Part shown: piece after piece, positions 13,636 through 29,201 of the stretch | Layout of the letters: the number at the start of each line of letters is the position of its first letter | How positions within the stretch are numbered: position 1 is the first letter of the stretch | NCBI GenBank assembly: GCA_965112735.1 | Contig: OZ218957.1 | Coordinates: 3,100,001 to 3,164,000 of the forward strand | Direction: 5' to 3' | Length of the DNA: 64,000 bases | DNA from: Phaeosaccion multiseriatum | Taxonomy: Eukaryota; Ochrophyta, other classes | Notes under the pieces: generated by a model | What the model was told of the DNA's origin: nothing | The model's database searches: none | What the model saw: the letters and a program-made list of their open reading frames with translations, nothing else | Made by a program: the position numbers and the translations under genes

Positions 13636-14013
13636 GTGAGTGCGTGAGGAAGGAGTGCGTGATGATGCATTCAGCCGTCATCAGGGGGGGGCGACAGGGC
13701 ATTAGCGATTAGGCTACGCTTCTCTCCTCGCAAGGGCTGGCTGGAGCGGCGGAGGGGCGAGGGGAGCTGCCCAGATACAGGCTTAAAAGACGTTGAGGGT
13801 TGGAGCTTAAATATTACTACTATGAATTAATACTATACGCATCACATCCTCCCCACCGACACTTAACACATACCAAAGTACCAAAGTACCTTACTTCTTG
13901 GAGGCAATCATAATGAGAAAAAACAACAGATAAAAGTGAAATGGAGAAAAAAGTGAAGAAAGCACAGCAAAGCAAAGCCCGAACGAAAGCAAGAATGCAT
14001 CATTCGTAGAAGA
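13636..14013. other. Unique spacer after the satellite, no gene seen
   Basis: This is unique sequence between the satellite edge and the 3' end of the secreted Cys-rich gene. It contains a short AT-rich stretch near 13,805-13,840. I see no coding exon, tRNA or conserved RNA here. It probably holds the 3' UTR of the minus-strand gene that follows. Confidence 0.6.
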
Positions 14014-15439
14014 CTACTCCTTAGAGGAACCATCCTTCTCGTTCTTCAAGCCCTTGAGCTTGCACAGCCCTCCATCTTGCTCAGTATGGGGCCAGTCCAA
14101 GTCGATGGAGTACGGATTGCACTTCCAATCGCAGGAGTGAACGTAGTCCAGACTGTCCTTGCAGTGATTCGTAGTGCCGTACACGGTGCACTTCTCCCCC
14201 TCTGCGTTGGCGTAATCGCCATCGAGCAAGACGTTAATGCTAGGGCTATCATTCTCCCATCCGGGGAAGGCTTTCTTGATTTCGAACTTGTTGTCGTGAA
14301 CAATCCCCATGCAGAACGTCTCGGGCGATGTTTTCGACTCCTGCCACGGGCAAACGCACTTCGTGGGGAATTGCCCCTTCGGGCACGTGCTCCGGCATGA
14401 GTCCTGCGTCTTGTCTGTGAGACTGCGACGCTCGGCGCTCGCGCCGCCCTTGCACACCACGGCGTTGGTCTGATGGTCGATGACGCTCTCGTAGCCCTCC
14501 GCGCACACGGTCGAGTGGTCTCCATACTTCTCGATGGCGGCCGAAGACGCCATGGTGACGAGGCGATTAGCACCGGCGACAATCTCGCCATCGCCTCCCA
14601 CGCTGCGCAGCGCACGCTTGCCGTCCATGTTGCCGGCGTCCGCGCTGGGGAGGTCCATGTCGTTGTCCACGGCGCAGACCGACACCACCACGGTGTGATC
14701 ATACACGCACTTGTAGGCCAATCCGTCCTCCATTGTGGCGTCCAAGTTCATGCACATGCCCTTGACCTGGTACTCTTTCGTGTCGTTCTCGCCGTCGACG
14801 TCCTTGCACGTAGGCAGGTTGATCGTGAGGTTGCAGTGATCTTTCCCGAAAATGCCACACTGAGTCGAGCAGGAGCAGTAGAGCAGCGGGGCGGGGTTAG
14901 CAAGTAGAAGCATGGAGGGAGAGCCATATCCATCAGGTCATACACCCAGCCCCTCCCTCCCTGCCTCGTAGTTCCTCGACTCGCTCACCTCGTTGTGGTC
15001 AGAGCACTTCTTGCCCATGGCCACCAAACCATCCGGGCAACTGTTGGGGCAGGAGATGTCGTTGTACTATCGCGTGCGTGCCGTGTCGTGCCGTCGTCCG
15101 TGTTTGGGTGCCGCAGAAGGGAGCAAGGGGGGGGGCGAGCGAGAGGAAATTTTAGTACTGCAGACTCCAATCACCAGCATCAACAGCCAGAGGGGGCTCA
15201 TTGCAACAGCGAGGGAGAGAGAGAGAAGCACCGATGACCGCCTCGCGCCTCCACCACCCCCATCGACTACTACTGCTGCCCCGGCCGAACTCACACCCGG
15301 CCCAACTGCCCCGAACTCACCCACCCACTCTACTACTCACCGAGGACATTTCAGACATCTTGGAAGACTCAGGGGATTCGCCAGCAGCTGCCATAGCGAA
15401 GGTGCCCAGCAGGGCGAGGGCGGTAGCGGAAGTCTTCAT
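14014..15439 (-). CDS. Secreted cysteine-rich protein of unknown function, 3 exons
   Basis: The exons are 15341-15439, 14989-15066 and 14014-14859 on the minus strand. All have GT-AG borders and all introns are phase 0, giving 340 residues. The start is chosen because exon 1 encodes a textbook signal peptide: MKTSATALALLGTFAMAAAG, with cleavage probably just after it. The mature part is rich in Cys, with spaced pairs such as CPNSCP in exon 2 and CRSTCP, CVCP, HSCDWKC in exon 3. It has Asn-Xaa-Ser/Thr sites (NLT, NDT, NDS) and no further hydrophobic segment. This suggests an extracellular or lumenal disulfide-bonded protein. I do not recognise the family. The donors are GTGAGT and GTGAGC. The last exon covers most of the protein. 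Confidence 0.8.
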
Positions 15440-16564
15440 GGTATTGAGGAGGGATTGGAAGAAGGAGAGTGCTGGAGGCTTTTTTGGGGAGTGAGTTGGA
15501 AAGTGAGGAGCCTCCTTCTCCCTCCCTCGCAGGAATCATGTTGCTCGCACAATCCATGTTCCCCGGTGCCTGCACGCTCCTCTTTCCACCGTTTCTGGAG
15601 CAGAGCAACATGAACACACGCCAAATTGAGCAGAGCAACGTGAGAAACCACTTCGAAACGCACCCACGCGGAAGAGAAACATTCAACTGCCATCCACCTT
15701 CTCCCCTTGGCACAATCCCTGCCTGTGCTCCTTCCTGTGCGCCTCACCGATATCGCGGACATGGATCTTTGTGCAGTGGCACCAAGAGCGAGCGCCCCGA
15801 ATGTTGTTGGAACCCCCCACCCCCAACACCCGACTGACGAGCTTCCGACAGGTCAAATGAGCCGTACTGCTCCATGGCGAAGCACGCAGTAGTACTACTT
15901 CTTTAGGACAGGAAAGAGAGGGACAGATATATCGGACAGAAGAGAGATCGAAGAGAAGGAGACGTTACGCGGGATTTTACTGACTTACGATATCTATCCA
16001 ATCCATTTTACACTGATCAGGTCATGAACTGTCTCCCCTGCCAACAGCACCCCCTACACCACCAGCGTGTAGAGGAATCATGACGGGTACGGTCCCGCCT
16101 ACCCAGTGCCCCATCTGATCGATCGATTTATCAATCCATCTGTGGGTGGGGCAAGTGTCCATCGCCGGATCGCCGATCCCTCAAGCCCCAAGACACACGC
16201 CACCCCCCCCTCCCCCAGCCCCTACGATAAGACGAGAGGAAGACAAGAGTAGGGGTGGTGCTACGTCACTCCTTCGCCACCCCCCCTCCCACGGTGTGCT
16301 GCTCGCTGCCGAGTGCCGAGTCGTTGTGTCGTGCTCCTGCGTGGGGGCGGGCGGACAGACAGGCGGGCCCACCCGCCCTACTCGGGACGGAAGAACGAAC
16401 GAAACGCTTCAGCGCAGGCCAAGCCACTTGTTTCCCCACTGGCGACTGATCTGATTTGGCTCCTCCCCCTAAAGCAAGTAGGCAGGTTTGTCCGTGCCTG
16501 GACACCAGGGCTCGCTCCCTCTCTCTCCCCACACCACAAGAAAGCCGAAAGCCGGTGGACTGTT

Positions 16565-16615
<51 letters not shown>

Positions 16616-16685
16616 CTCACACAACAAACGCTTATACCCTTTGCCATCATCATCATCACCATCATCTCTGGACGGCACTCTGCCG
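15440..16685. other. Intergenic region with a GT microsatellite
   Basis: This is about 1.25 kb between the start of the secreted Cys-rich gene and the 3' end of the L24 gene. It must contain the promoter of the former and the 3' UTR of the latter. A pure GT dinucleotide run lies at about 16,565-16,613. Several reading frames are open here, but they are proline-rich or derive from the GT run. None has splice or family support. Confidence 0.55.
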
Positions 16686-16995
16686 TCACCGAATCTCCTT
16701 CCCGAAGCTGTCCAGGCCCTTGAAGGTGACCTTCTCCACATCCTCCTTGGCCGTGTCTTTGGGCCCCACTTGCATAGGCCTGGGGTTGCGGCGTTCTCGC
16801 AGAATGGCCGGACGCGGAATTACTGCCCCTGAGCGCTTCGACACGCGCACCTGTCTCCCCGCGACAGGATGGATGGGCATGTGAGCATGTGACGAGGGAG
16901 AGAGCCCGGGGAGACAGAGGGAGACAAGAGAGATGGGGAGAGAGAGAGAGGGGGAGGACAGAGATACGGAAAGAGAGACAGAGAGAGACAGAGAA

Positions 16996-17060
<65 letters not shown>

Positions 17061-18416
17061 GAGAGAGAGAGGTTTGAGAGGCATTGGAAATGCACCTGCT
17101 GCGGTCTGGGTCGGCCTCTCGTCTCTTTTGGCTACCTTGCAAGCCCCTCTCTCCTCTCCGTCCCTTCCCTTCCGGTCCTGCATTTCGTGCTCTTCCGTCC
17201 GTCGTTACCCTTTCCCCTTCGTCGCGACAGAGAGCACACAAACACAGCAGCAGCTTCTGCGTCTGTACCTTCAGCATCCCCCGTCCTCCCCTCATTGCCC
17301 AACCTCTCTCTCTCTCTCTCTCTCTCTCAGAAGCGTCAACACACCTTGGTGCCGTCTTCCAGAAACTGTCTCCTGATTTTGGTGGGCAAGTTCGTCTCTG
17401 GACACAGCAACGCCACGTTGCTCACGTGCAAGGCACATGGAAGCATGACCTGAGCATGAGCCAACGAATGAACGATGCCACCGTAATACGGCTGTGGTTA
17501 GCCTCACGTATAATGGGGTGGTCGAGGAGGGCGGGGCTGCGTACAGACGGATGCTCTGGGGCCTTTCCTTACCCTGCCAGCAGGGGCGTTCATCAGGCAG
17601 CAAGGACACTCTGCCAGCAGTCGATCCAACAGCACAAACGAAAGGGTAAATGGACTCGTCCAAGCAAGCAGAAGGGGAACTCTAGTGAGGTGCCGTCTGT
17701 TGTATGCTTCTCATGGTGACCTTCTCATCTCATGGCATACCTGCTTCTTGCCTTCGCCGGCTCTAACGTTTCTCATTCGCATGTTCACGCCGTCGACGAC
17801 AACCCGCTGCATTTTCCTGTGTGGAACGAGCAGAGAAGAGACATGAAGGGTGCGGTGAAGTGAGTGAGAGGGAGAGGGAGGGGTGAGGGAGGAAGGCAAA
17901 TTGAGCGAAAGTGGTTTGAATGAATGGGTGAATGAGTGTGTGTGTGTGTGTGAGAGAGAGGGGGGCATCCCTCACCCTCCTGCTGCTGCTCCTGGAAGCA
18001 TAACTCGTCTTCCCTGAGCCCAGTCCCATCGCAGGGCAGAGGGAGGGATTGACAGAAAGTGGACTAATCAGTTTAGTGAGTGAGCGAGAGAGAGACAAAG
18101 AGAGAGGGGTACCCTTAAAATAGCACTCTCACCCCACCCTACTACGGCTGCTCCTGGAAGCATCACCCTTCCTCCCCAAGCCCAGCCCCACCCAGGGCAG
18201 CATCGCCCAGTCCACTCACCGAATGACGTCCTTCACCGTTCCCTTCTGGCCCTCGCACGGCCCATTAATGACCTCTACTTTGTCTCCTCTGAGAATGCTC
18301 CACTTGCTTGCTGGGATCATACTGGATGGCCGCAGCGCAGGCTTGAGCTTCTTGCGAGGCCGAAGCAGCGCTCTCTTCACCTCTACCAGCGTCCGCCTCG
18401 GGCCCTGGGACGCCAT
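16686..18416 (-). CDS. MRPL24: Mitochondrial large-subunit ribosomal protein L24 (uL24m), 4 exons
   Basis: uL24 is an assembly-initiating protein of the large ribosomal subunit that binds 23S-type rRNA. The exons are 18220-18416, 17741-17816, 17345-17449 and 16686-16850 (minus strand). Phases match and the product is 180 residues. Exon 1 carries the KOW region: ILRGDKVEVINGPCEGQKGT. Exon 2 continues with VIRKMQRVVVDGVNMRMRNV, and exon 3 with HVSNVALLCPETNLPTK and FLEDGTK. This order is the uL24 family order. The basic N-terminus (about 35 residues before the KOW motif) fits mitochondrial rather than plastid location, since red-lineage plastids usually encode their own L24. An in-frame upstream Met at 18638 exists, but it would overlap the neighbouring gene's start. 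MASQGP at 18416 is preferred. The mS35 gene starts divergently 209 bp away. Confidence 0.92.
16930..17075. repeat. GA-rich microsatellite in L24 intron 3
   Basis: A polypurine GAGA tract on the plus strand, interrupted by ACAGA units, lies inside the last intron of the L24 gene (16,851-17,344). It is the source of several spurious Glu-Arg and Ser-Leu reading frames. Confidence 0.9.
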
Positions 18417-18625
18417 TGGATGATGCGGTAACGGCGGTGGCGATGGCTGCAGCACCTCCACCCAGTCCAACCCTCCTGACGTTGGCTTCCTCGTGCGCTT
18501 GGCCTTCTCCCCTCGCTCGTTATAAATTATGATATATGCGTCTCTTCTCCCTACTTCAGTTTGAGTTCCAGTGCGACCAAATCTTGGCCCCCCCCTCTCT
18601 TTTTTAGTTGGTCTTCTCTCTTCCC
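18417..18625. promoter_or_regulatory. Putative bidirectional promoter between two mitoribosomal genes
   Basis: The start codons of uL24m (minus) and mS35 (plus) lie 209 bp apart in head-to-head orientation. Any proximal promoter must therefore be shared or overlapping. An AT-rich patch (TTATAAATTATGATATATGCG) lies near 18,519-18,539. I cannot assign a TATA box or transcription start with certainty. The inference rests on spacing and orientation only. Confidence 0.45.
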
Positions 18626-20127
18626 ATGCTGTCTGCACTCGGTCAAAGGCTCGGCGCTGTAAGTAGACTGGGGTCGCTCGGTGCGGTCACGCCCAGAAGA
18701 TGTGCAGCGGCAGTGGGGGGCAGAAGAAGCGCAGCAGAGAGCAGGAGCAGTGGCAGCAGCGGCAGCAACCGAGGACAGTGCAGATGCATGGCCTCTGCGG
18801 TAGTCACGAGCCCGGGTGGTGAGGCGGAGGAACGGAGGGAGGAAGACAACGGCAGCGTGGTGATTCCTCCTACTTCGTCGCCTTCAGTTCCGTCAGCTCC
18901 CAAGGCTTCAGAACGATGGAGAGGGAAAGGCGGGATGCTCGATTCACGTGAGTCGCTCAAGGGCTTCGCTTCTCGACTCGCTTCTCACGATAACGCGCCT
19001 ACCCCCTTCTCGCCTTCATCCCTCGCTTTCGAAGAGGGAGTCTCTCGCGCTCTTCTCTTCCTGCCCATGTGCACTCTTCGCACTCCCCTCTCCCCCCCTT
19101 GGCCCTTGCATCGCACTAAAGAGTATGTCTCCCCGCCTCCCCGCGTTCATTCGGATATGTGTGCACGTGCAGCAAACCCCTGGTTTTACCCTCATACGCA
19201 CGCCGTGGTGCCGCAAACCATCCCTGGGGACAAGGTGTCGATCGAAGTGCGCTCGTACACTGGGCCGGACACCGAACGTAGGTACCCCAACCTTCACGGG
19301 ATGAACCCCCTGACGTTCAAGGTCAAACTCAAGGTGCGAGCGGAGCAGCAGCAGCCGTAGCAGTAGCAGCAGAAGCAGAGACGATATTGAAAGAGAGAGA
19401 GAAGAGGAAGGAAGGGCCATGCATGGCGTGTGGCAAGTGTGAGTCCCTCTCGACGGCCCCTCAACCAAGCCAAGCCCCAACGTAGCGAGGGTAGAGAGGG
19501 GTTGTCGGGAACAAGTGTGTAGGGCACACGAGGTGCAGAGTAGGGGGGCAGAGTACTGGGCGAGGCCGAGGGGGGGGCGTAGTCAGAGCACAGGCTAAAG
19601 CAGAAACGCCATTCGATTCGATTTCTTTTATACGCTTGCCGTGACGCCGCATTATTCCCTCCTTTCCCCCTGCCACCCCTCTCCCAACTCACCTCAAAAC
19701 TCACCACTCGCCACAAAAGGTGTTCCTCCATGATCTCAATCTGAGCCAAGCCGCTGAGGCTCGGTTGCGTCTCCTGGTAGGACCCCGCTTGATAGAGCAT
19801 AAGGCGCACAGGGGGGCCGAGGCGAAGTGGGTGCTCCAGCTCATCACAGACCGGTACCCCAACCGCATCTCCAACAAGCGTTACCTTCTCAACCTCATGG
19901 AGAATGTCTTGATTGAGGCAAGGAAGGCGGACGATGCCGAGTACATGAAGTGGGAGGAAGAGGAGGAGCGAAAGATGGAGCAACATGCCATGGAGGAGAG
20001 AAGGGCGAAGGAGGAGGAGGAGGACGCGATTGTGGATGACATCGAGGCTATCTTGGAGAGTGAGGTGACCCCGGCCCGGGCCCCGGCGGGGGTAGCAGCA
20101 GACAAGCCGGGGGGACGGGACAGATGA
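18626..20127 (+). CDS. MRPS35: Mitochondrial small-subunit ribosomal protein mS35, 2 exons
   Basis: mS35 is a mitochondria-specific component of the small ribosomal subunit. The exons are 18626-19333 and 19720-20127. They are joined in phase 0 with donor GTGCGA and acceptor AAAAG, giving 371 residues. The start MLSALGQRLGAVSRLGSL is a basic amphipathic presequence. The conserved domain spans the splice: KVSIEVRSYTGPDTERR and KVKLK, then VFLHDLNLSQAAEARLRLL, LITDRYPNRISNKRYLLNLM and ENVLIEARKADDAEYMKWE, as expected for mS35. The tail is Glu-rich and probably helical. Residues about 60-190 are low complexity and could hide an unrecognised intron, although the frame is open throughout. AATAAA at 20252 may be the polyadenylation signal. 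It is divergent from uL24m. Confidence 0.85.
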
Positions 20128-20711
20128 GAGCGAAGGAAGAGATGGGCTGGGCTACATCACTCTGTCAGTGCTCAGTCGCTCCTTCTTTCACGTGCTCAGT
20201 CCCTCAACTACTTCAACGCCCCCTCAGCTCAGCTTCCTTTGATCCTCCTTGAATAAATCATTCACTGGTCATGATGACATGTAACGGCAAGACGACAGGA
20301 GAGAGAGAGAGCTCCGGGTGGGTGCGTGGGATGAGTGCCCAGCTTTCACTGTGTAAGAGCTCACGTGCTTGCTTGGTGAGAAAGGGGTGATTGATTGATT
20401 GTGCAGCTTTCATTGGAAAAGAGTTACGCGAACGGGGTAGGGTACTCATACCACCCTCGGGCGCCCTCCCACTTCCCGCCTCGAAGCCCCCTCCTCCTCC
20501 TCCAAGAGAAACGAAGCCTACCCTCCTCCTCCACCTCTCCCACCCCCCATCTACCGCATCTACCACACCAACCTTCCCTCCTCCCCCCTCCCCCATGACA
20601 AAGTTTAAAAGTAAAGAAATGATGTCCTCCTCCTGCCGCCAAAACGCAAGAGCGTGAGACAAAGAGAGAAGAGACACACAGCACACACAGCGGGCGAAAA
20701 TATTGTCTTGT
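20128..20711. other. Convergent 3' flank between mS35 and ATP synthase gamma
   Basis: About 580 bp separate the stop codons of two convergent genes. AATAAA at 20252-20257 is placed correctly for the plus-strand gene. The rest is pyrimidine-rich (TCC/CCT repeats near 20,480-20,600), with no coding or RNA signal that I can support. Confidence 0.5.
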
Positions 20712-24725
<4,014 letters not shown>

Positions 24726-25458
24726 GCTTCGCTGCTCTCAGTCCCGCTCTTAGCACACACGGCGTGGGTCTACGAGGCCCTTCTCTCCTCCTGAGTGTGG
24801 ATATGCACGGGATTGGTGCGTCCAACAAATTTCATTACTTGGCATCTCTAGGAATGGAACCCGCTTTGGCTGGAGACAAAAGACAACCTCAGCCTTGTGA
24901 CACCCTGAGGGAGAGAGACGAAAGAGGGAGAAAGGAAAAGGAGTGAAGCGAGCGGAAGAGACGCACAGATACCCTCAATAACAGCAGGGAGGGGCGCAAG
25001 AACGGCGAGGAGACAGAGGTGGAGGAAGGCAAACTCGTCCAAGGGGTGTCCACGAGCTGGGGCGGTGGAGGGACAAGAGGGAAAAGCGACGGCGCTCAAG
25101 GGGAGGGGAGAGACGCGGGTAAGAGGCGGCACAGTGGGAGACCGGTATCGCTCTGAGTAGCACACCAGCAGCAGTCATCGAAGAAGCAGATTTCAAGCCG
25201 CCAACGGGCAGGCGTATCATTGCGGTGGAGAGCTCCTCTTCCCTCTCCACGTCGCACTTGTCCGCCCCCCCACGTGCCTGCCCCTAGCATGGCCTTTGGG
25301 TAGGTTTGGACACGCCTGTTCGGCAGAAGCTGCAGCCCATCTACGCAGCCGGTACGGTACAGCAGCGGCACAGGGGCCACGCCCTTGGGTTTCATCCCCC
25401 CACGAGGCGGAGAGAGGGAGGGACAGAAGCCTCCCTGTAACAGACTCAAATCTCTACC
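24726..25458. other. Divergent intergenic region, ATP synthase gamma and J-protein promoters
   Basis: This 733 bp separates the start codons of two divergently transcribed genes and must contain both promoters. There is no satellite. It is moderately GC-rich, with no additional exon that I can support. Confidence 0.45.
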
Positions 25459-28400
25459 ATGTCGTTGGCCAATAAGGGCGAGGCAGAGAAGTGCAAGGAG
25501 ATCGCCACGGATAAGCTGCGGAAGGGAGACTACGAGGGCGCGGAGAAGTTCTTTGCCAAGTCGCTGCGGCTCTTTCCGTTGCCGGGGGTGGACCGGCTGC
25601 TTCTACGGACTCAGGATGAGAAACGCGCAGAGGCACAGCGAAGGGCAGACAAGGCGGAGAGGGCAAGAGCAGGCGCGGAGGCGGGTGGCAGTGCCAATGG
25701 TAATGGTGGGGCGAGTAGTAGCGGACCGCGGAGAAGGCCATCGCCCGGGAGTTCTCCTGCGACGGGAGGGGAGACCAAGACTGCGCCGAAGGGGGCGCAC
25801 TCGGGATCAGGGAGGGAGTACACAGAGGATCAGGTGCGTGCATTTGCATAGACGGCTGGTAGAGAGAGTGGCCGTACCAGAGGAGGAGGAGGAGGGGGGC
25901 GAACGGGCTTCCATCTGTCGTTCATTTTGTCTCCTGGCTCCTGCGTGCTTCTCTACCTGTCTGCTGCCTGCTCCCACTACCACTTCATGACGAGTACACT
26001 GCCATCAGAAATAAAAGTCTATCAGCCCCTTGAACCTCTCTACTTTCCGCTTGCACACCCCAACGACAAACCGCCCAGCCCAGCCCAGACCTCTCTTTCT
26101 CGTCACATAGTAACTTTACATGGTGCCTACTTACTTGAGTATTGTCCTCACCTCTTATCCTTTGCTGCTGCGTTGCTTGTGCGTGTGTGCGTGCGTACGT
26201 GTGTGTGTGTGTGTGTGTGTGCGTGCGTGTGTGCGTGCGTGTGTGCGTGCGTGTGTGCGTGCGTGTGTGTGCGTGTGTGCAGGTTGGCGCAGTGCAGAGG
26301 ATCCTTGCCTTGAAGAAGAAGGGCCACTATGACGTCCTCGGGGTAGCCAAGGACGCCGACGAAGACAGCATCAAGAGGGCTTATAGGAAACTGGCACTCA
26401 AGGTGAGCGAGCCCCGCCCCCACTGAGGAGGAGAGGAGAGAGAGGGTAGACGCGGGCCCTGGGTATGCTGCAGTGAGGAGAGGGAGAGAAGGTGAAGGAG
26501 GGAGGACGGCCTCGTTGCGAGGAGCGACGAGGGGCGAGGGAGGAAGTAGCAGCAGTCGTATATGCACGGCAGAGGCCGAGGTGTACGTGCTCGTCCTGCT
26601 GCTCCACAGGATCCCCCTCTCTCGTGCTGTGGTTGGGTTTGGAAGCCCTCTCCTGCTACTTCTCCTCTGCATACACACACTCTCTCTCTGCCTTCTCTCT
26701 TCCTCTCTCTTGTTCTCTCAAGAGGGGTTGTGTGTATGCGTTGGGGGACGGCACAATCTCAAAACTCACACCCCACTCACCCATCCCTCGTTTCCCGTCC
26801 CCCGTTTACGACCCTTTCTCCTTTCCTTCTCCTGTTGGTGATTCATACGCTCTCACTCACTCAGTTCCATCCCGACAAAAACGGCGCCCCTCACGCTGAC
26901 GAGGCTTTCAAAATCATAAGCACCGCCTTTTCAGTGTTGGTAAGCAAGCAAGCAAGCAAGCGGGCGTTTCAGAGTGGGGAGGTTGGGGCGTCAGAGAAGA
27001 GAAAGAGAGGAAAGGAGCGTGGCGTCAAGGGTCCTGTAAGAGGGTGGAAGGTGGAAGATTGAACTCTTGTCAGGTGGTTTGAAACAAGGCCCCCATGCCA
27101 GAGAGTATCCCAGGTGGTTTGAAGCAATCCCTACTCTTGGGCCCTTCCTCTATTGTGCGATTGTTGTGCTGCTCTCCTCCCCCCCCCCCCCCCATTACTC
27201 GTCCCACCGCCCGCGTCGTCGCCACAAATGGACCAACCCAAACCCCCCCTCCCTTTCTCGCTCTCTTTCTCGCCTTCTCTCTCTCTCTCTCTCTCTCTCT
27301 CCCTCTCCCTCCCTCCCTGTCTCTCTCTTTCTCTCTCCCCCCCCCCTCTCTCTCTTTCTTCTCCCTCCATTTACCCCATCTCTCTCCTTACGAAACGAAT
27401 GGCAGAGTGATGAAGCGAAGAGGTCAGATTACGATAGATTTGGAGAGGACGAGAATGGCAATGTGGAGGGCAACCCAAACCCCTTCGCGCGGCGGAGAGG
27501 CGGGGGCGAACAAGTGCCTGTTTCACCAGAGGACTTATTTAACATGTTCTTCGGAGGTGAGTGAGTGGTGATACAGAGGGAGGGAGGGCGGGCGGGATGG
27601 AGGGAGAGATGGAGAAAGAGGGAGACAAGGAGCGAGAAAGAGGGAGAAAGGTTAGAGAGACAGAGAGAGAGAAGAGCTATCGTGGCTTATTCATTCGACG
27701 TTCCTTCTACGACCCTGACAGAGTACACTATGTGTGCGTCTCTGCCGGTCTTGTGCACCGACACATGCTAACATACGGGCCTACGGAGGCCTCCGAGTCG
27801 TAGGCGACGTCTTTTTGAGCGCATTTGTCATTGGTGATATGACATGTCTCCTGCCTGTCGTACCATCTCTACCCCCTGTCACCCACCTCGCTCTTGTCTT
27901 ACTCTCTCCCCCCCCCCCACCCCCTACCCCTGTGCGTCCTCTTGCCCCTCCCCTCCCCTCCCTCCCTCCCTCCCTCCCTCCCTCCCTCCCTTCCTCCCCA
28001 TCGCTTGCCCCGCTCCTCCAAGGTGGCGGTTTGAACCAAGGGGCCCAGTTTCACGTCCGGAGAGGGGGGAATTTCGCTGCTGCGAGACAGCGGCAGCAGC
28101 AGCAGCGGCAGCAGCCACAGGAGGGGAGCATTTGGCAATTCGTACAGCTATTGCCCATTGTAGCAATGATGTTGTATTCGCTCTTCTCTGGCCCCAGCGA
28201 GGCGCCGTTTAAGCTCAGTATGACGCAGCAGTACAGTGTGAGGAAGGAGACACGTCATTGGGAGAATAGGGAAGTGGTGGGCGGTCTTCGGTATTACGTC
28301 ACAAGGTGAGAAGGAGGAGTGAGATTGTTACCTGGCGCTTCTCTAGTCTCCATCTCTCTTTCTCTCTTATCTCCTCTCTTTTTCTCTCTCCTTCCTTCTT

Positions 28401-29201
28401 TCTTTCTTTCTTTCTTTCATTCGTTCATTATTTCTGATGTATTAGAGGAGGTATACAGAGGGTAAGAATAGACACACGGCTGCGAGTGCGAGCGGAGCTG
28501 AGAGGGGCTCCGCTGTGGATGGCCTTTGCCTATGCCCTTCTCTGATCTTTCGTGCCTTATTGCCAGAGGGGATTTTGGGGTGTGGTGCCTGTCGCTAAGG
28601 AGCGCTCGCTCGCCTCTCTCTCTCTCTCTCTCGATCCCTCCTCCTTGATCTCTGTCTTGTCTCTCTCTCCCCCTTCTCGACCTCTCTCTCTCTCAAAGTA
28701 GATGTCTCTCTCTCTCCCTCTGTGTGTGTATTAGTCCTCCTTCGTCTCTCTCCACCTCCAGTACCTCCCCACTGCACTCTCGCGTTCTTCCTTGTCCATT
28801 GTCCATCTTGCTTATTCTATCTTGCCACACAAGCTCCAACCACCACATTATGATGGCTATACTATACGTCTTCCCGCCTGCCCGCCCTCACCGACGCTGC
28901 TGCTGTATCACCAACTGCTGCCCCCGTCTCCTCCCCCATGTGTACCCGTGCAAAAACACACAGGGAATTTGACCGGCAGTTCTCCGATCCCTTCAAGCTG
29001 ATCCAGGTGGAGAGGCTGGTGACAACTAAGACGCGGGACAAGCTCATGGAGGACTGCTATACTCAAAAGGACAGGAAACAAAGAGCGATTAAGGACGCCG
29101 GTCGAAGGAGGGGCAAGGAAAACAGGGAGCGGGCACTGGCCGATGCCTACAATCGACCGACACCGGCGTGCGAAGAGTTCCACAGTAGGTTTCCCTCATA
29201 G
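25459..29201 (+). CDS. DNAJB12/DNAJB14-like J-domain protein of the ER membrane, 6 exons
   Basis: This is an Hsp70 co-chaperone; family members sit in the ER membrane with the J domain facing the cytosol and act in membrane-protein quality control. Exons are 25459-25833, 26283-26402, 26865-26939, 27406-27556, 28023-28305 and 28964-29201. Phases agree and the product is 413 residues. The N-terminal helical repeat (ANKGEAEKCKEIATDKLRKG, then FFAKSLRLFP) matches the DNAJB12 start. The J domain is at about 125-195: GHYDVLGVAKDADEDSIKRA, RKLALK, then the catalytic FHPDKN across a splice, and DEAKRSDYDRFG. A Gly/Phe linker (LFNMFFGG) follows. Next come a membrane segment (WQFVQLLPIVAMMLYSLFSG) and a DUF1977-type tail: LRYYVTREFDRQF across the last splice, and CEEFHSRF at the end. 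A Gln/Arg run precedes the membrane segment. Intron 1 is rich in GTGC repeats, and intron 5 contains the TTGGTGATAC-type motif. Confidence 0.93.

Noticed and set aside
404-13670. Long Leu-Thr-His-Ser open frames (up to 430 codons) on the minus strand of the satellite
   Set aside because: The minus strand of a GTGA array has no stop codon in any frame, so long frames are automatic. There is no start context, domain or splice support, and variant units shift the frame freely.
16378-17295. Minus-strand 305-codon frame with long Ser-Leu and Thr-His tracts
   Set aside because: It is produced by the GA and GT microsatellites, and it overlaps L24 exon 4 in another frame.
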